A DNA stretch of 64,000 nt from contig VTFK01000091.1 of NCBI GenBank assembly GCA_009617715.1, positions 310,001 to 374,000 on the forward strand. The letters run 5' to 3'. The notes below the pieces were generated by a model that searched no databases, was not told the origin of the DNA, and worked only from the letters and a program-made list of their open reading frames with translations. Below, in pieces: positions 34,340-47,094 of this stretch. Every line of letters begins with the position of its first letter. Positions within the stretch are counted from its first letter, which is position 1. A program made the position numbers and the translations under genes. The stretch comes from Plectrocnemia conspersa. Taxonomy: Eukaryota > Arthropoda > Insecta > Trichoptera > Polycentropodidae.

Positions 34340-35755
34340 TGTAACATTTATACATTGGATGTAAATAAATAATGATAAGTATGAAAATATATATATTACG
34401 TTGAAATCATATAATTATACTAGCACCTATTATATTTTCACTGATGAAAATATATATCTTACTAGTGAAAATTTATTTCTATATTCTTTTACGGAAATGA
34501 CACATTTAAAAAAACATTTTAGGGATAGATTCGAGAACTTTTTTCTATTTTTTTTTAGGCATAACCCCATGAAACTGAATGTATTATTTTTTAATTTTGC
34601 TGCATTAAATCCAGTTGTCAAATTACTGAAAATACAGTCAATAAAAAAATTTAATTTATATATTTCAGCTGATGCTGTTGTTGATTATTCGTTATTTATT
34701 TGCTTCTTCCTAAGGTATTCGATCTGAAAATTCAGATGAAATACTTAAATTTACTGCTACTAGTTTACATTCGTTATATATTTTCTCTCATGTCTAATAT
34801 TTTTTAAAGGTTCAATAAGCAATGAAGTCAACAATAATTTGCAAACAAATTTTAACACAAACCGAGTCGCGTCAAAAAAACTTGTAATAATAATGCTTAT
34901 TGAGAAAGTACTACCTAGAAAGTGAGTGCTTTTGAAGGCAATATTCTCCTTCTTTTATTCTTTGTATAATTGAAGAAACTTATACATGAAATTCTACAGT
35001 ATATACATCTCAAACAACTGTAGTTTAGTTCAGATTCATTATTTGAGTTCGGTTTATATTTTTTTTGTAAATATACTCTTGCTATGATTTTTTATTTTTT
35101 TTTAAATTCATAAAAGAAAATTTAGTTTAGAATTTGTATCCTCTCCCCTCCCTCTCCCTCTATCGGCAGGCCCGTCGGAGCACTAAAACCACCACCGATC
35201 TTCGTAGCTGGGTTGTCAAAAATATTAAACCCTTAATAACGTTAATAAACTCATATGGAACGCCAACGGCATTTCACAACGCACACAAGAAATACTTTTT
35301 TTTTAACTAACAAAATATACGTATCATTTTACGGAAAAAACTATCTGACTTGTTTGACTTTTGCATTGTCAAAAGAATATATGTAAAACAAATTCTAGTT
35401 AAATCCTATTTCGAGCTGTGATCAGTTCATTTGTCAATACTAGTACAATTACAAACGAATTTAATCCATAATCAATAAACTCCAACCTTGTCAAATTTAC
35501 CAAATCCGCAAAAGCAAGTGCCATTGCATAGGTTTCTTGTTGAAGTTCTACTTAAAAAAATAATATTGAGTTATTAGTGATAGACAGCAATAATTCTGAA
35601 ATGAATAATTATTAAATTTAATTATTTTGTATGTATATTAATCATTTCGCAACGAAGTAATTTTTATTTTATTTTTTATATATGTATTTTAAGTCTTGTT
35701 TTTACGGTGCACCCTGTTTTTGAGTAGTATATGTACATATACAAACAATTTATCT
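34340..35755. other. AT-rich DNA with a C/T-rich tract
   Basis: A pyrimidine tract (CCTCTCCCCTCCCTCTCCCT) lies near 35141-35164. Further ACTAGTGAAAAT words near 34455-34470 may extend the CCTAA-ended repeat. The frame 34401-34727 is not supported. Confidence 0.4.
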
Positions 35756-35759
35756 TTCA

Positions 35760-35960
35760 CAAGACGAGGCCTTGATTCGCACGACACATTTCCTGGAGGC
35801 GTTGCTAAATTAGACACGTGTACACGTCTAAGGCTGTGTTAATCACGGCAGTGTTAGACACGCAAATATATTCAGACATGACTGACGACATATTGATGAT
35901 GGGTTTTTGCGGCCGGCGTAAGTAACATGTTCGACGTATACCTAATACTACCCCCGAAGC
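35760..35960. promoter_or_regulatory. GC-richer block with E-box-like palindromes
   Basis: GACACGTGTACACGTC holds a CACGTG E-box inside a larger palindrome, and TTAGACACG recurs. A GTAAGT donor at 35918 follows a short frame starting at 35878. No decision between regulatory and exonic is possible. Confidence 0.2.
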
Positions 35961-37155
35961 ACCTGTGTATGTGGTTTTAGTATAGTTTCTAAATAAATAA
36001 TCCTACACTGAATATACACAAAAGCACTAAAATCTTAACAACTTGTATCGTACCTATTCATATTTTTTACTCTTACTGCTCTAATTATATCAAAGTGTAT
36101 GGTCACCCTTGATAATGTATTTTCAGTGTAAAGTCGTTTCAAGGTTTTTTTAAACATTTATTTAATGTTGTATTAACCTATTTATAAGTCGAGCCTAATC
36201 TATAAACATTATTTAAGCGTAATAAAAACGCATGTTTATGGTCATTTTACATTCGAAGTAGGAAAAAAATAATGGTGTCAAAAGTTTTATTTAATTTTAT
36301 TATTTTAAACAATTTTATTAACATTAAAGACGAAACATATTATTTTTTAATGGATACTTTTGATAAAAAAACATTCTTGTTGCAATCATTCGTTATCCAT
36401 TTTTAAAACTGCATATCCTAATTTAATATATTTTATAATTTATCAATATAACATATTTAAAATATATTTGACATATTATTTATCATTTATTGTCATTGTC
36501 ATATTAAAAACAATTTTTTTATTGGTTCGCACTGAGCATCGATGAATTGTCAATGCCGTTCTTAAGCAATTTCGTAAAATGCTTCATGGCATGTTTGTCA
36601 CGTCAATAAGCCAGAGGGTTATACACAATTTGCATTTGGGATCTGAGACGCAGATTGAGTAACAGCTATCCTTTAAGATTGGCTGTCAGCCATATGGACG
36701 AACTGCGTCTCTCTGAGTCGGCCGGCAAGATTTAATTTACACGCCAACCGACCAATTGTTATAAACAAACATAAAATACACGGTTTGTAATTAAAGCGAA
36801 TTGCAGATAATAAATCTGCAACAAATTTTTAGTGTTTTCTATGGGTTATATTATATATACTATTGTTGCTTCCATCATGGAATTTGATTTTTTTTTATCA
36901 TCATTTTGATTAATCGATGATGCAATTTTTTGTATCCCGGTTCTTGTTTCACATATTAAATGTTTATTGGTTTTAAATTATTATGTCAATATTTTGTGGC
37001 CGAAATAATATATTTGCTATGTTTTACTCATCGATAATTCCAAAATAATTATTATTTTTATTAAATCACTCAACTTTTAATTAAAAAAAAAAGGTTAAAA
37101 AAATTGACTTTAATAATGAAATTGAACAAGCAAGATTTCGATATTGTGCGCACAA
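35960..37155. other. AT-rich DNA, mostly unassigned
   Basis: A block at 36616-36650 (GGTTATACACAATTTGCATT) resembles the core of the 22.7/60.8 kb family and may be a third, decayed copy. Confidence 0.35.
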
Positions 37156-37156
37156 A

Positions 37157-38080
37157 TCAGGTTGTTCCATTCTTTGCATTTTTAAAGGTGCGGGTTAAAT
37201 GAGTTAAAAATTTAAACGTGTAATTCATTACCAAATTATATATTCTCCATTTTTTTACAATTATTCTCAACATGTTAATCAATTTTTAATATCTGATTTT
37301 CGCAAGTAATAAATTTTTGAATATGGTTTTTTATATCCATGTTTATAATATATTTTTTCACCTAAAAATGTTGCAGGTTTATCAATAAATAATAGTCGTT
37401 TGGAGCAATATCTGAAGAATACGGTGGATTAAAAATGAGTTCTCAAGGAAATCCATTGATTTTTTTATCGTCTTTTTAGATACAAGAGACCGAAAATTTT
37501 CCTTTTTTAATTTATAAAGGAAGGACTTTTTTATTGTATGAGTCGTTTTTAAACGAATTAACTAAGCACACTATGTATTTATCGTAATTGTCTGCTTATA
37601 ATCCAGTAAATTAAGTCAGGGTTTGAATTGAAAGTTGATTGTCGTCCAATCACTGTCTTTCATCTTCAGTGCCAATTCGACTTAAAAATAAATATTTCTG
37701 TTCTAGAATAATCAATTATTGGTATATAGCGAATCGCTGAGCGAGGTTTTACCCATATTTTTAATTTTTTAAATGTAATGTCTGTGAATTTATGTAGGCG
37801 ACACATAGAGCTTTAGTTCTAGCTTCTATATCGTTATTCTCAAACCTACTTTGATGACAGCACTAATATCCTTACTAACAACCACTAAGGACTGCCTACC
37901 TTTACGTTCAATGTCAAAATTTGCGGAACGAAATTTTTAGAATCAAATTTGTCACTTTATAAATTTAATGGCATCTCTGCATATTGCATTATAGATGTTT
38001 TTAACTGTTATTGTCACATTATGACCGAGTTGAGATTATTTTATCTTTACTGTCGTTGTTGATTTAGGGTTAAAAATATC
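37157..38080 (-). mobile_element. mariner transposon fossil
   Basis: Read on the minus strand, 37830-37934 gives KFRSANFDIERKGRQSL, the end of the mariner N-terminal helix-turn-helix region. About 400 bp later, 37365-37427 gives PPYSSDIAPNDYYLL, the conserved block that holds the third catalytic Asp. Then comes a stop. The left end, CAGGTTGTTCCATTCTTTGC (37158), looks like a mariner terminal repeat. Many stops and frameshifts lie between. The 5' terminal repeat was not found. Confidence 0.8.
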
Positions 38081-38084
38081 GAAA

Positions 38085-39985
38085 CAGAAAATATTCGGTT
38101 AATAAATAGCATCATTGATACGACTTCTGTTAATCCCGAAATAATAGTGAAATTAGTGTTACTTTACAAAAGTTATACATTCTTTTAAATTTAAGAAAAA
38201 AACGCAACAATTTGGAACAATTTGATAAGGTTTATTATTATTAAAACTTAAAAATACAGATGATAGATTCTGCATAATATGGTTTGCTATTATTTTCATA
38301 GTTTCGATTTTGTAGAAAATATAAAATTATAGCTAAATATTTAGGTTGAAGCGTTGTAACATTTTGCACGAATCACAATCATTTTTAATTGTATTAAAAG
38401 TTTCATCAATTTTTTTTTAGATAAAATATAAACCATGTTACAATTAAACCTAAAATTTCAATCGCATGTGAACTAAAAATTTAATTGACGTACTATGTAT
38501 GTACGTATAATAAAAATATTACGTTTATTTGTATTTTTAGATGAAAAAATCTGTATTTTGTGCAATCAAATTGAATTTTTGTAAAACAATTTCTTTAAAG
38601 CCTCTAATATTTAACACAATGAGTTTTATAATAATTTAATACTTGCAATTATGAATCATTCATTATGAAAGTTAGCTGCATTTTGGTATCTTCCAAGTAC
38701 ATGTCATTTGATAAAAAAAATGGAAGGCATGGAATGCTCTTCTTTATAGAAAAAGACTTTACAGACGTTCATGTAACTTGAATAATTTGCTTTTATTTTA
38801 GTTTTTAATATATTTGGATTACTTTTGAAATATGTTTCAGTTCATTGCCATTCTTCAAACAAAATATAAACCCAAATGACCGTCGACCCGCATTTTAAAA
38901 TGGCTTTAACCCTTTTTAATTTATAATTCCGTTTGTTTTGACCTAATGTTTAACCCTTGATAAAGATAAACACTCCCAAAACACAAGAGATTCTCTTCAT
39001 TATTTATGGTCTATAATACTTTATATTTTTTCTCGTGGGTTCAACTAAAAATATTTTTAATTTTTATTTATCACACCAAATAAACTTTTCTGCTTCTTAT
39101 GAATATTTTTTAGTAACTTTACTTCGCATTGCTGCCACCATAATATTTCAGGAGTTTTGATGTGCGTGTAATTTTGTTTATATGTTACCAGATTTCATGC
39201 AAATTTAATAAAATAAAGTTAATAAATAATACATACATCATATCACTATATAAATATTATTTTTGATTTCCTTTGACACGTTTTAAAAATTAAAAATTAG
39301 TAAAAATTCATAGAAAAATATATAAAACATTTTACATTTGACGTATACAACATAATACATACAAAATTAAATAATAATTACCGCAAAATAAGTTTTCACT
39401 TGCTCATGCGGATGTAAAATCTATATATGTCACATCTAAAGGTGGTAAAAATATATGCAGAACGGGTTAGGGCTTACTTAGAAAAAAATATTTAACTCGG
39501 GAAAATGGAAGACGTTCAGTCATTATTCACCACAGGGTACTTTGTGGGGAGTATTTCAATCCATCGAGTGGGAATGAACCAGTTGTGTCTGTGGTAAACT
39601 CAACCATCGTTAGTTCAGTGACTTTTAAATTAGAAATAAAAGGCAATTAGTCTGACTTTTATTGAAATTTTTTGAACTCGAAGCGATTTAAATTTTGCCC
39701 CACTTTTACAAAAAAGTTTGCCAGCTCCCTGATTCTTGCTCATAACAGTAAGAATAGTTTGCCAAAACTTTAAGATATTTCCGGATTATAATCGATTCAT
39801 TCATATCTCTTTCTATATTATTTAATATTAAAATTGCTTTCGTCTCTCTTAGGAAAATATTTTTTACTTGAAGATGCATCTTCACTGATTAAAAGATTGA
39901 TTCATTTTGTCTTGGAGATTCTAAGCATTTTAATTAATTAATTAATTACATTTTTAATGGCTCTTATATGTAAGAACAAACTATA
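38085..39985. other. AT-rich DNA, nothing identified
   Basis: No further transposase or exon recognised. A small palindrome CACAGGGTACTTTGTG lies at about 39530. Confidence 0.4.
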
Positions 39986-39989
39986 TGGC

Positions 39990-40760
39990 GATTTCCCATT
40001 TTCTCATGTTCTTCGATAGCTTTGTCGTTGCTCTTTGATCATAAACATACGACGTCTAATCTTATTGTGGTTGTGTTGTAAGTTGTTTGGTCCATTTCTG
40101 TGGTGAAAGCTGTCCATAGGTTTCCAGGATCATTCCTTTCCTTATTTAGGTTTTCGGTAAAACATGCATTGTGTTCTGGCCCACTATGTACCTCCATATA
40201 TAAGCTTTTTTTCATACTGCTCCCGAGAGTGTATGCAAAATAGAAAGGGAAAACGTCGAATCCCATTGCTTATCCCCCGGATATGTGCAGCTCGTGTAGA
40301 TGTTATCAATTTTTAAAGAAAAAGCGTATACATACGTAGTGCTTCTATACTTTGTTCGGGGAAACCCTCTCGGCGTGGTATAAGAATATTCGGTTCCTTT
40401 TTCGGTTGCGTAACTTATTACCGGTTCGCTGAACAATTCCACCTTCGTGCATAATAGACGAGCGATTTTTCTACATAAACAATGGTTCTTTCGACGAAGA
40501 CCCAAGATTACAATCTCATATTCCCGTAAAACGGAAGGGTTCTCGTGATCGAACGTTGCCGTTTGATTGAAAATAGGAAAAGGAAAAATGGCATGCGATA
40601 TCATACGGGGTGGATATTTTCAGTTTGGGGATTTAATAATGAGGATGGGAGGGGTTTTTGGGTGGGTTTGCGCTTTCAATGAAACCGACGCGGTTTTGGA
40701 CCTTTCTGCCCGAAATACGCTTTATAAGACTCGGTGTAAGCATGATTAAAACATTACGAG
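39990..40760. promoter_or_regulatory. long GC-richer island with unsupported open frames
   Basis: About 750 bp of balanced composition. A 130-residue minus frame (40212-40604), a 75-residue minus frame (40039-40266) and a 60-residue plus frame (40567-40749) overlap here. None shows a domain or flanking splice signals. In this composition such frames can arise by chance; a regulatory island is the simpler reading, and an exon cannot be excluded. Confidence 0.3.
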
Positions 40761-40764
40761 CGAA

Positions 40765-41640
40765 TAAATAGAACAGCTTATATGTATATACATATTTTAA
40801 AATGGGTTTCGGAAGACAAGTTTAAAGTAAGGCACTATGCAAGCAAGCGATGCATTCACGTCGATGTAAAGTTTCACTTTGGAGTACTAACGTGGACGTT
40901 AATGGCGTTTGTGCGAGTATTGCTGATATATCTAAGGTATGTGTTAGATAAGTTCCCACTTTGAATATTCAATATTTTTCTCTCAAGTAGTCTTTTGCCA
41001 TCGGATAGAGTGGTGATATGAAATATTGTCCTTGTAAGGAAATATGTGCTTAGCATCCCTTATAGTTTTTTTTGCTAGCAAATGTATGTTCAAATCTACT
41101 TCACAGAAACACTATGTGTAAGCTTATCTTAAATAATTTAAATGGAGTTACATCAAAGTTGGATCATACAAAATCTTATTGCTTTTATAAGCTAGCATGT
41201 ACAAGCTTTAGTTGAAAGTTTTGCCATTAAACGATACAAAACCATTTGTTGTCTTCTTAAGAAGGATAGATTCCAATTTTAACGTTATTAAAAATATTTA
41301 TTCATCAGTTATATTAAAAGAAACGTTTAACAGATAGTATTTTATTTGTATTAAAGACTTATATATTGCCGAAAGCTTTGAACTTTAATGGAAAAACTTT
41401 AGACAGTCCACAAAATATTGCTGACAGTTTCGCGTAATATTTTCGTTTAATTTTAGAGAAATCTTGTTCGTCTTCTGCTTACTCGTTTCCTTATTCTTGT
41501 ACTTGATTTTCAGTACTGAGCATCAAGAAACTGATTAAAATTCAACATTTATTTATAATTAAATTTTTATATTTAATTTAAATAAAAATCGTTTAGTTTT
41601 ATTTATTTGCCTAAAGACGAGGTTCTTCTGAGCTCGAATT
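40765..41640. other. AT-rich DNA, nothing identified
   Basis: Overlapping 60-residue frames on both strands near 40780-41056 have no support. Confidence 0.4.
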
Positions 41641-41647
41641 TATTTTA

Positions 41648-42687
41648 TGCCTGCACTACACTCTCTGGAAGTTGTTCGAACTGAAGTTACAACTGAAGTC
41701 AGCCGCGACCTACGACGCCAGTAAGCAACCACACTCTCGCAAATTTTATATGCCGTCCGGACGGCGGCTTCTGTCACGTATATTTGCGCGCGATCGAAAA
41801 AAAGTGCCAAATAATCGCAATTTTTAAATTGTCATATTATTAAAATTACGCTACTGATAATTATAAAAGTTTGTGTGGGCACTCACCAATACAATATCAG
41901 TAAAAGCTTTTCAATTTACGCAAAATCTTTGTCGGCTTTTGCAAAATGCCATAAGGCATAAAAATGATACTTCAGAATACGAACACCACATCTGTGACTA
42001 TCCTAGAACTTGTCGCCATCGATTCTAAATAATAATTCGTTATGGTGTGACATTTATATAAACCTATCTAGGAAAATACATAAGGATATTCGAAACAATT
42101 TTTTTAACAAAATCAAGTACCACTAATTATTTTTTAATTATTTAATTTTATATGAAAAAAAAATATAATAATATGTTAGAAGAATATACTATCAAAAATA
42201 TAATTAATCCCTTTTGGTGCCCTAAAATATTCAAAGATGTCAGTAAGAGTCTGTTGAAGTCCCCGATAAGCATGTGGTATAACTTGACCACGTGACTACG
42301 ATGCAGCGCTCGACATGCGTGTTAACCATAGGACGCCTACGCGCATAATAAAATTGAACCGAGTTACTCGTTCTATCTCAGTTTGCCAAAAAAATCATAT
42401 CATTATCTCTCTCACTGTCGTCACTTAACACGCGAGAGAGTGAAAGGGGAAGTATCTCACCGCTCGCGCTCGAAAGAGCAGCTCTGACAATGTTCGGAAG
42501 CACTCGAAGCTAGCCAAGTCAACTGAATTACCCCCATTTTACCTCCCGTTCTCGGTAACCTCGAACAACTCACGAGAGATTTTAGAGCGGGCAGAATCGA
42601 ACTCGATCGAAGTAACCCCGAAGTAACCGACTATATTCTTCGTCCTTGGCCAGTCTTGGCCAACTTCCAGAGAGTGTAATGCAGGCA
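41648..42687. mobile_element. nonautonomous DNA transposon, PIF/Harbinger-like
   Basis: Bounded by TTA on both sides (41645-41647 and 42688-42690). Terminal inverted repeats of 27 bp differ at one base: left TGCCTGCACTACACTCTCTG and right (reverse complement) TGCCTGCATTACACTCTCTG, both continuing GAAGTTG. A 3-bp TTA target duplication fits PIF/Harbinger, but the family call is inference from the duplication only. The 1040-bp interior has GC-rich subterminal parts and no transposase frame. Confidence 0.75.
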
Positions 42688-42710
42688 TTAAAGTCTCGCT
42701 GCTTCTTTAA

Positions 42711-43408
42711 CCTTTTATGTGCCAGGTGCGGATAAATCCGAATCACTTTGTATGGCTCTCAAGTGCGAAATTCTGATTTATTCCATGCTCAATAAAAATA
42801 AATAAATGCTAAATTAAGTCTGTTTGGTGCCAATCTGAACATCTAAATTTTTGTTATATCAAACCAAAAGCAAAGTGATACTGTATATCTAGTAAAAGTA
42901 CGGCAGTGTTACGAGCTATACACTCTTGATTAATCGTTAGAAATGTAATATTTTTAATTTTTAAAACTTGAATTTAGGGCGGAACAAAACTTTTAATTTT
43001 TGTTCAATGCATATGCTTTTTTAGTTCTGAAATGGGCAATTCAAAAAAATTATATTTGATATCTACTCGGTTAAGATTTATCGCTGATTTTTGTTTGTTA
43101 AAGTGAGGTCCAACGGCCTTAAGTGCGATTGTTTTAAAACTCTCATGGAATACTGTTGATTTTCATCCATTCATATAAGCATAATTCTTTCGCCAACGAA
43201 AACTTTAATGTTGGTAAATTCGAGAGACACAAAACTATTAATCTTGCAAACACACTTCAACGCAACGATTATGAATGGTACTGACAAAAATCGCAAGATA
43301 ATTAATTTTTAAACAAAGCTCTTCTTAGCTAAGAATTTTTATGTTGCGATTTTAATTATTAAAATTAAATTTTGTCTACTTGAGTTTTGTAGTTGGGCTA
43401 CTTCAGGG
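42711..43408. mobile_element. possible TTAA-flanked (piggyBac-like) element
   Basis: TTAA at 42707-42710 is followed by CCTTTTATGTGCCAGGTGCG, and CGCGGATAAATCCG-type sequence resembles piggyBac-like ends. TTAA at 43409-43412 follows a weakly matching inverse end (CCCTGAAGTAGCCC when reversed). The terminal repeats align only loosely, so the right boundary is uncertain. Confidence 0.25.
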
Positions 43409-43499
43409 TTAAAATTCCAATCCATACGATTTTAATTATTGCACACGTCTAACACAAGTCGGGCATTAGCCCAAGTGTGTCTTTGCTAGTTCATAAATA

Positions 43500-44130
43500 T
43501 TCACGCGTCTAATCCATCAGCGGCAACCCTCAACCCGCGGCGTTGGCAGGCTGTACAGACGCCCCCGCAGTGGGGTATCTGGGTACCCCACTCGCGGTTT
43601 GGCTCACTGTCAATCACACGACGCATTGCGGTCGCAACCCCACGACGCAGGGGTGTTACGTGTTTGTAGTCTACAACCCGATACGACAACCGTACGCATT
43701 AATCTTCGGTTTGGACTCGGAAAACTAATATTTGAGTGTTGGGCTTGGTGTCGCACTTCCGGTGACCCAAGTCACACGATACGCTAAGTCAACGTATTAA
43801 TTATATGGTTTCCTTTCATCGTATTGATTGCCACTCTAATATATTAATTTACCACTACTTATTTATTTTATATCGTGGCAATTCAAGTGTTAACCGGCAA
43901 GTACTTTTTTTCTTGCCTCGTCTGGAAATTCTTTGTGAAAATCTTTATTGGGTGAAGTATTTTTTTCTGTGGGGTCGCTTCGGTCGCTCGAGCCACGGTT
44001 TAAGGGTTTCGGTTAACCCTTGCCGTATTGGATTACCCTTTAGGGTTCGGATTGCTCAGGTGCGGATTTGTGAGGGTCCACCACTCGACGTATTAATATT
44101 TGTCGAAGTCCTTCAGAACACGTGAGGTAT
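43500..44130. other. GC-rich block with hairpin, unassigned
   Basis: 43500-43770 and 43900-44130 are GC-rich for this window. A near-perfect hairpin, CCGCAGTGGGGTA with loop TCTGGG and TACCCCACTCGCGG, sits at 43565-43596. Frames on both strands have no domain. Transposon body and regulatory island are both possible. Confidence 0.3.
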
Positions 44131-44195
44131 GAATTTAATTTTGATACGTGACGTGCCCCTGTTTGTATTGTAAATATGTTTTATATTGAATTTAG

Positions 44196-44217
44196 TATTA
44201 TTATTATTATTATTATT
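44196..44217. repeat. (TAT)n microsatellite
   Basis: About seven ATT units. Confidence 0.9.
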
Positions 44218-44219
44218 CC

Positions 44220-45100
44220 ACCGTCGTTTCAAAGCGGTTTTCTACAGTTTTTCTTGGATTTATATTGAAGTATTAGACAAATATTAGATTTTATATTCGT
44301 GAATTTTGATTGCATAAATAATAGTTTAAACATAAAAGTATGAAAAAACAAATCTATCAGTGATTTTGAAAAAAACAGATTTATTTGCTATTAATAATAA
44401 AAGATCAGTTAATTGATAAATATATTACTTAAAATATTATAAATAAATTCTACTTTTATAAAAACTTAAAAATGAACACAAGGCAGAGAATATTTATGTA
44501 TATGCAATAAAAAATATACTAGAAACTAAGGGCAAGCTTTGTTTACAATTTTTTAACAGCAGTAGTTTGACAGTATCATTCTTTAAATTAATTAGACATT
44601 TAAAAGTTTCTACAGACAATGATAGCGACCTAAAAGTGTAAATTAATAAAAAAAATAATTGCTTCAGAAAATGGTAGTAAATAACATTTTATTTCTTTTT
44701 TATATTTACTTCTTTAATCCATTTTAAAAAAATATTTTTATTACATTTTATTACTTGTACGTTTCTTCATTATTCCCTTTCTTTTTAATGTGGTTTTTAT
44801 TATCTTAGAACCTATTCTATAACTTTTTAAAAGTCATATATTTTTTCATTATTAATATTCACATAAATTACAAAAATAAAAAAAATCATTTTATAAATAT
44901 TTTTAGCTAGAGTAGTATGTATTTCAGATCTTTTTTAAGATTACATACAGAATCAAACTATTTTTTAAATGTTATTTCAATATGAAATAATACAGTTTTT
45001 GCTAATAATAATTAAACAATTAAATATATTATTGGTAACAGATATAAATATAACTATTTTACACAATATGGCGTTAAATATTTTTTTTTATATATATATA
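44220..45100. other. AT-rich DNA, nothing identified
   Basis: Very AT-rich; no feature recognised. Confidence 0.5.
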
Positions 45101-45104
45101 CATT

Positions 45105-45550
45105 AACAACCATTCCCGCGTTACTGCATTTTTTTACGATTAGGCAATAATATAGCAAGAAAATTCAAAGCTGCAACTTTTTTGTTTTCCAATTTTAAAA
45201 AAATTTTACATTTCCTTCACATAATAAATCTCAATATTTCATGAGATAATAATATACAAGTTTTGACTATTTGTGCAGTACGTGTTATTTATATATCAAC
45301 AATATGTATTATTATTTTTAAATTACGTAATTAGGCGTTCATACATATTCCAGACGTAATAACGACCATATCCGCGTTACTGCGTTTGCATTATTAGTTA
45401 ATTAACATGAAAATTTTAAGCTTAAAATTTCTATATAATTTTAAATATATTGAATAGATATATAAAACATAACATTTTTGAATTTTAATTGTAGAAATAG
45501 TAAAGCCTTAATGACCATTTCCGCATCTATGCGTTTTAACAATTTAAAAA
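45105..45550 (+). repeat. recurring CCGCGTTACTGC motif
   Basis: AACCATTCCCGCGTTACTGC (45109), GACCATATCCGCGTTACTGC (45365) and GACCATTTCCGCATCTATGC (45512) recur in very AT-rich DNA with unequal spacing (about 256 and 147). It may be a decayed satellite. Confidence 0.5.
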
Positions 45551-45559
45551 TCAGCTTTT

Positions 45560-46365
45560 TATAATTTAAAAATACGCGTAAAATTAAAGAACGTTTTTTA
45601 ATAAAATTAATCATTTTTACGCTTAAAAGTCTATTAGTTGATTTTCATATATTTAATTATTACATATTTAGACTTTATTTATGATAGACATATATAGCAT
45701 GGTAATCCATAAAATCAAAAATAGGAAGTTGAAAATTTTTCTGAGAGAGTATTTGAAAATACGGCGTACTAAACACACTTGCATTCAAGCTTGATACTTT
45801 TATCACTTTGCTTCTGACTTAGATCAAAGTTTAAACCAAACTCCTATCAAGCAAAGCTATGGTAAATATCAACCGTGACGACTCGTATAATACTTAAAAA
45901 GGATCTCGAGGGTTTAACTATATATTATTAGAATCTATATGATTTAAAGATTAAACACGAATTAATGAACGTTTGTTTCAATACTGTTGCGAATTATAAA
46001 ATAATTTATAATTAAAAAACTATTATGATAAAAACTATAATCTGCATAAAATATGGATTCAGAACTGTGGTTGTTACCTATTAGTTGTAAGGATAGGATT
46101 ACAAGATTGTGTTATTCTCAGAAAAAATATACAATATAACTCATCTACGAGATGTAACCTGAGAAATATGATATTCTAGTGATATTATTATTCAGGAGAA
46201 TACAAAAACCTAGGGTAGTGGTTCGAATAAAGTAATGATAGATAACATCTGTTCACGGATAAGGCAGTACAGTGAAATAATTGAATACATCCCTGGCTTT
46301 CTTAGAATTCTTTGTAAAATAAATACATACGAGTATATAACGATGAAATTTCACAATTTAGATTA
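45560..46365. other. AT-rich DNA, nothing identified
   Basis: No assignable feature. Confidence 0.45.
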
Positions 46366-46369
46366 TCTG

Positions 46370-46695
46370 CTTTAGCGCCCCAGAATAATACTGTCCCACT
46401 TTTGGAAACACAGTATCTTAATTACCGCTAATACGACCCTCGTCGCCAACTCAACCATCAAATCCAACTTTATCGCGTTGCGCACGGCGAAAGTATTACA
46501 CGTAATTTACATACCCTTTCACGAGCGAGAGCGTTTATTTCGTTTCATAAGACAGTTCCATATTCGGTCGTAAATTACGCTTCCGGAACAAAGGTCATTT
46601 AGACCCCCACAATAGAACTTGTATTAAACGCGTAAGCCAGCACACGCACCCTCGATCTTGTTGTGTGTGACCCAGAGAAGTTTTATGAGTAATGG
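46370..46695. promoter_or_regulatory. GC-richer island, candidate enhancer
   Basis: Contains AAAGGTCA (nuclear-receptor half-site, near 46591), TTTTATGAGTAATGG (Hox-type) and repeated GTAAATTAC/GTAATTTAC words (46501-46580, inverted). No reading frame. Confidence 0.35.
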
Positions 46696-46699
46696 GAAT

Positions 46700-47090
46700 T
46701 ATTTAAGATGCCTTAATAATCGATAATCGATTCTTCGGATTCATCTTATCATATACTGTATATATGTATATCGATACAAGACGCTGGAAGTTATGTTTAA
46801 TACATAGTTTAATTGAACAATTTTCACCGTGGAACACGGGTGTCAGTATCGGGCGGCGATGTCGAATGCAGAATAGTACAAGTAGCTTAAAGAAGTCATT
46901 GGCATAATGGCTCTTAAAACACGTGAGTGAATGTTGTAGTTATTTTATATGGTAATCATTGGATTTAATCTTTACATGTGGCAATTGTCTATCTAGTCAT
47001 TAATATGTTATCATACAAATGGGAGAAATGTATTTAAACCAATTAGGTTGTACTGTAAAACTATATTTATAATGCCTCTATCTGTATATT
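46700..47090. other. mixed DNA with a short donor-ended frame
   Basis: A GC-richer patch at 46825-46930 ends ATGGCTCTTAAAACAC|GTGAGT. It could be a tiny first exon, but nothing else supports it. Confidence 0.2.
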
Positions 47091-47094
47091 CTTA

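Noticed and set aside
40212..40604. 130-residue minus-strand open frame
   Set aside because: Composition looks mixed, yet no motif, no flanking splice sites, and it overlaps frames on the other strand.
43805..44125. 106-residue plus frame
   Set aside because: No domain; overlaps a GC-rich block of uncertain, possibly transposon, origin.
46912..46927. First exon ATGGCTCTTAAAACAC|GTGAGT
   Set aside because: Five codons plus a donor; no promoter or partner exon, chance occurrence likely.
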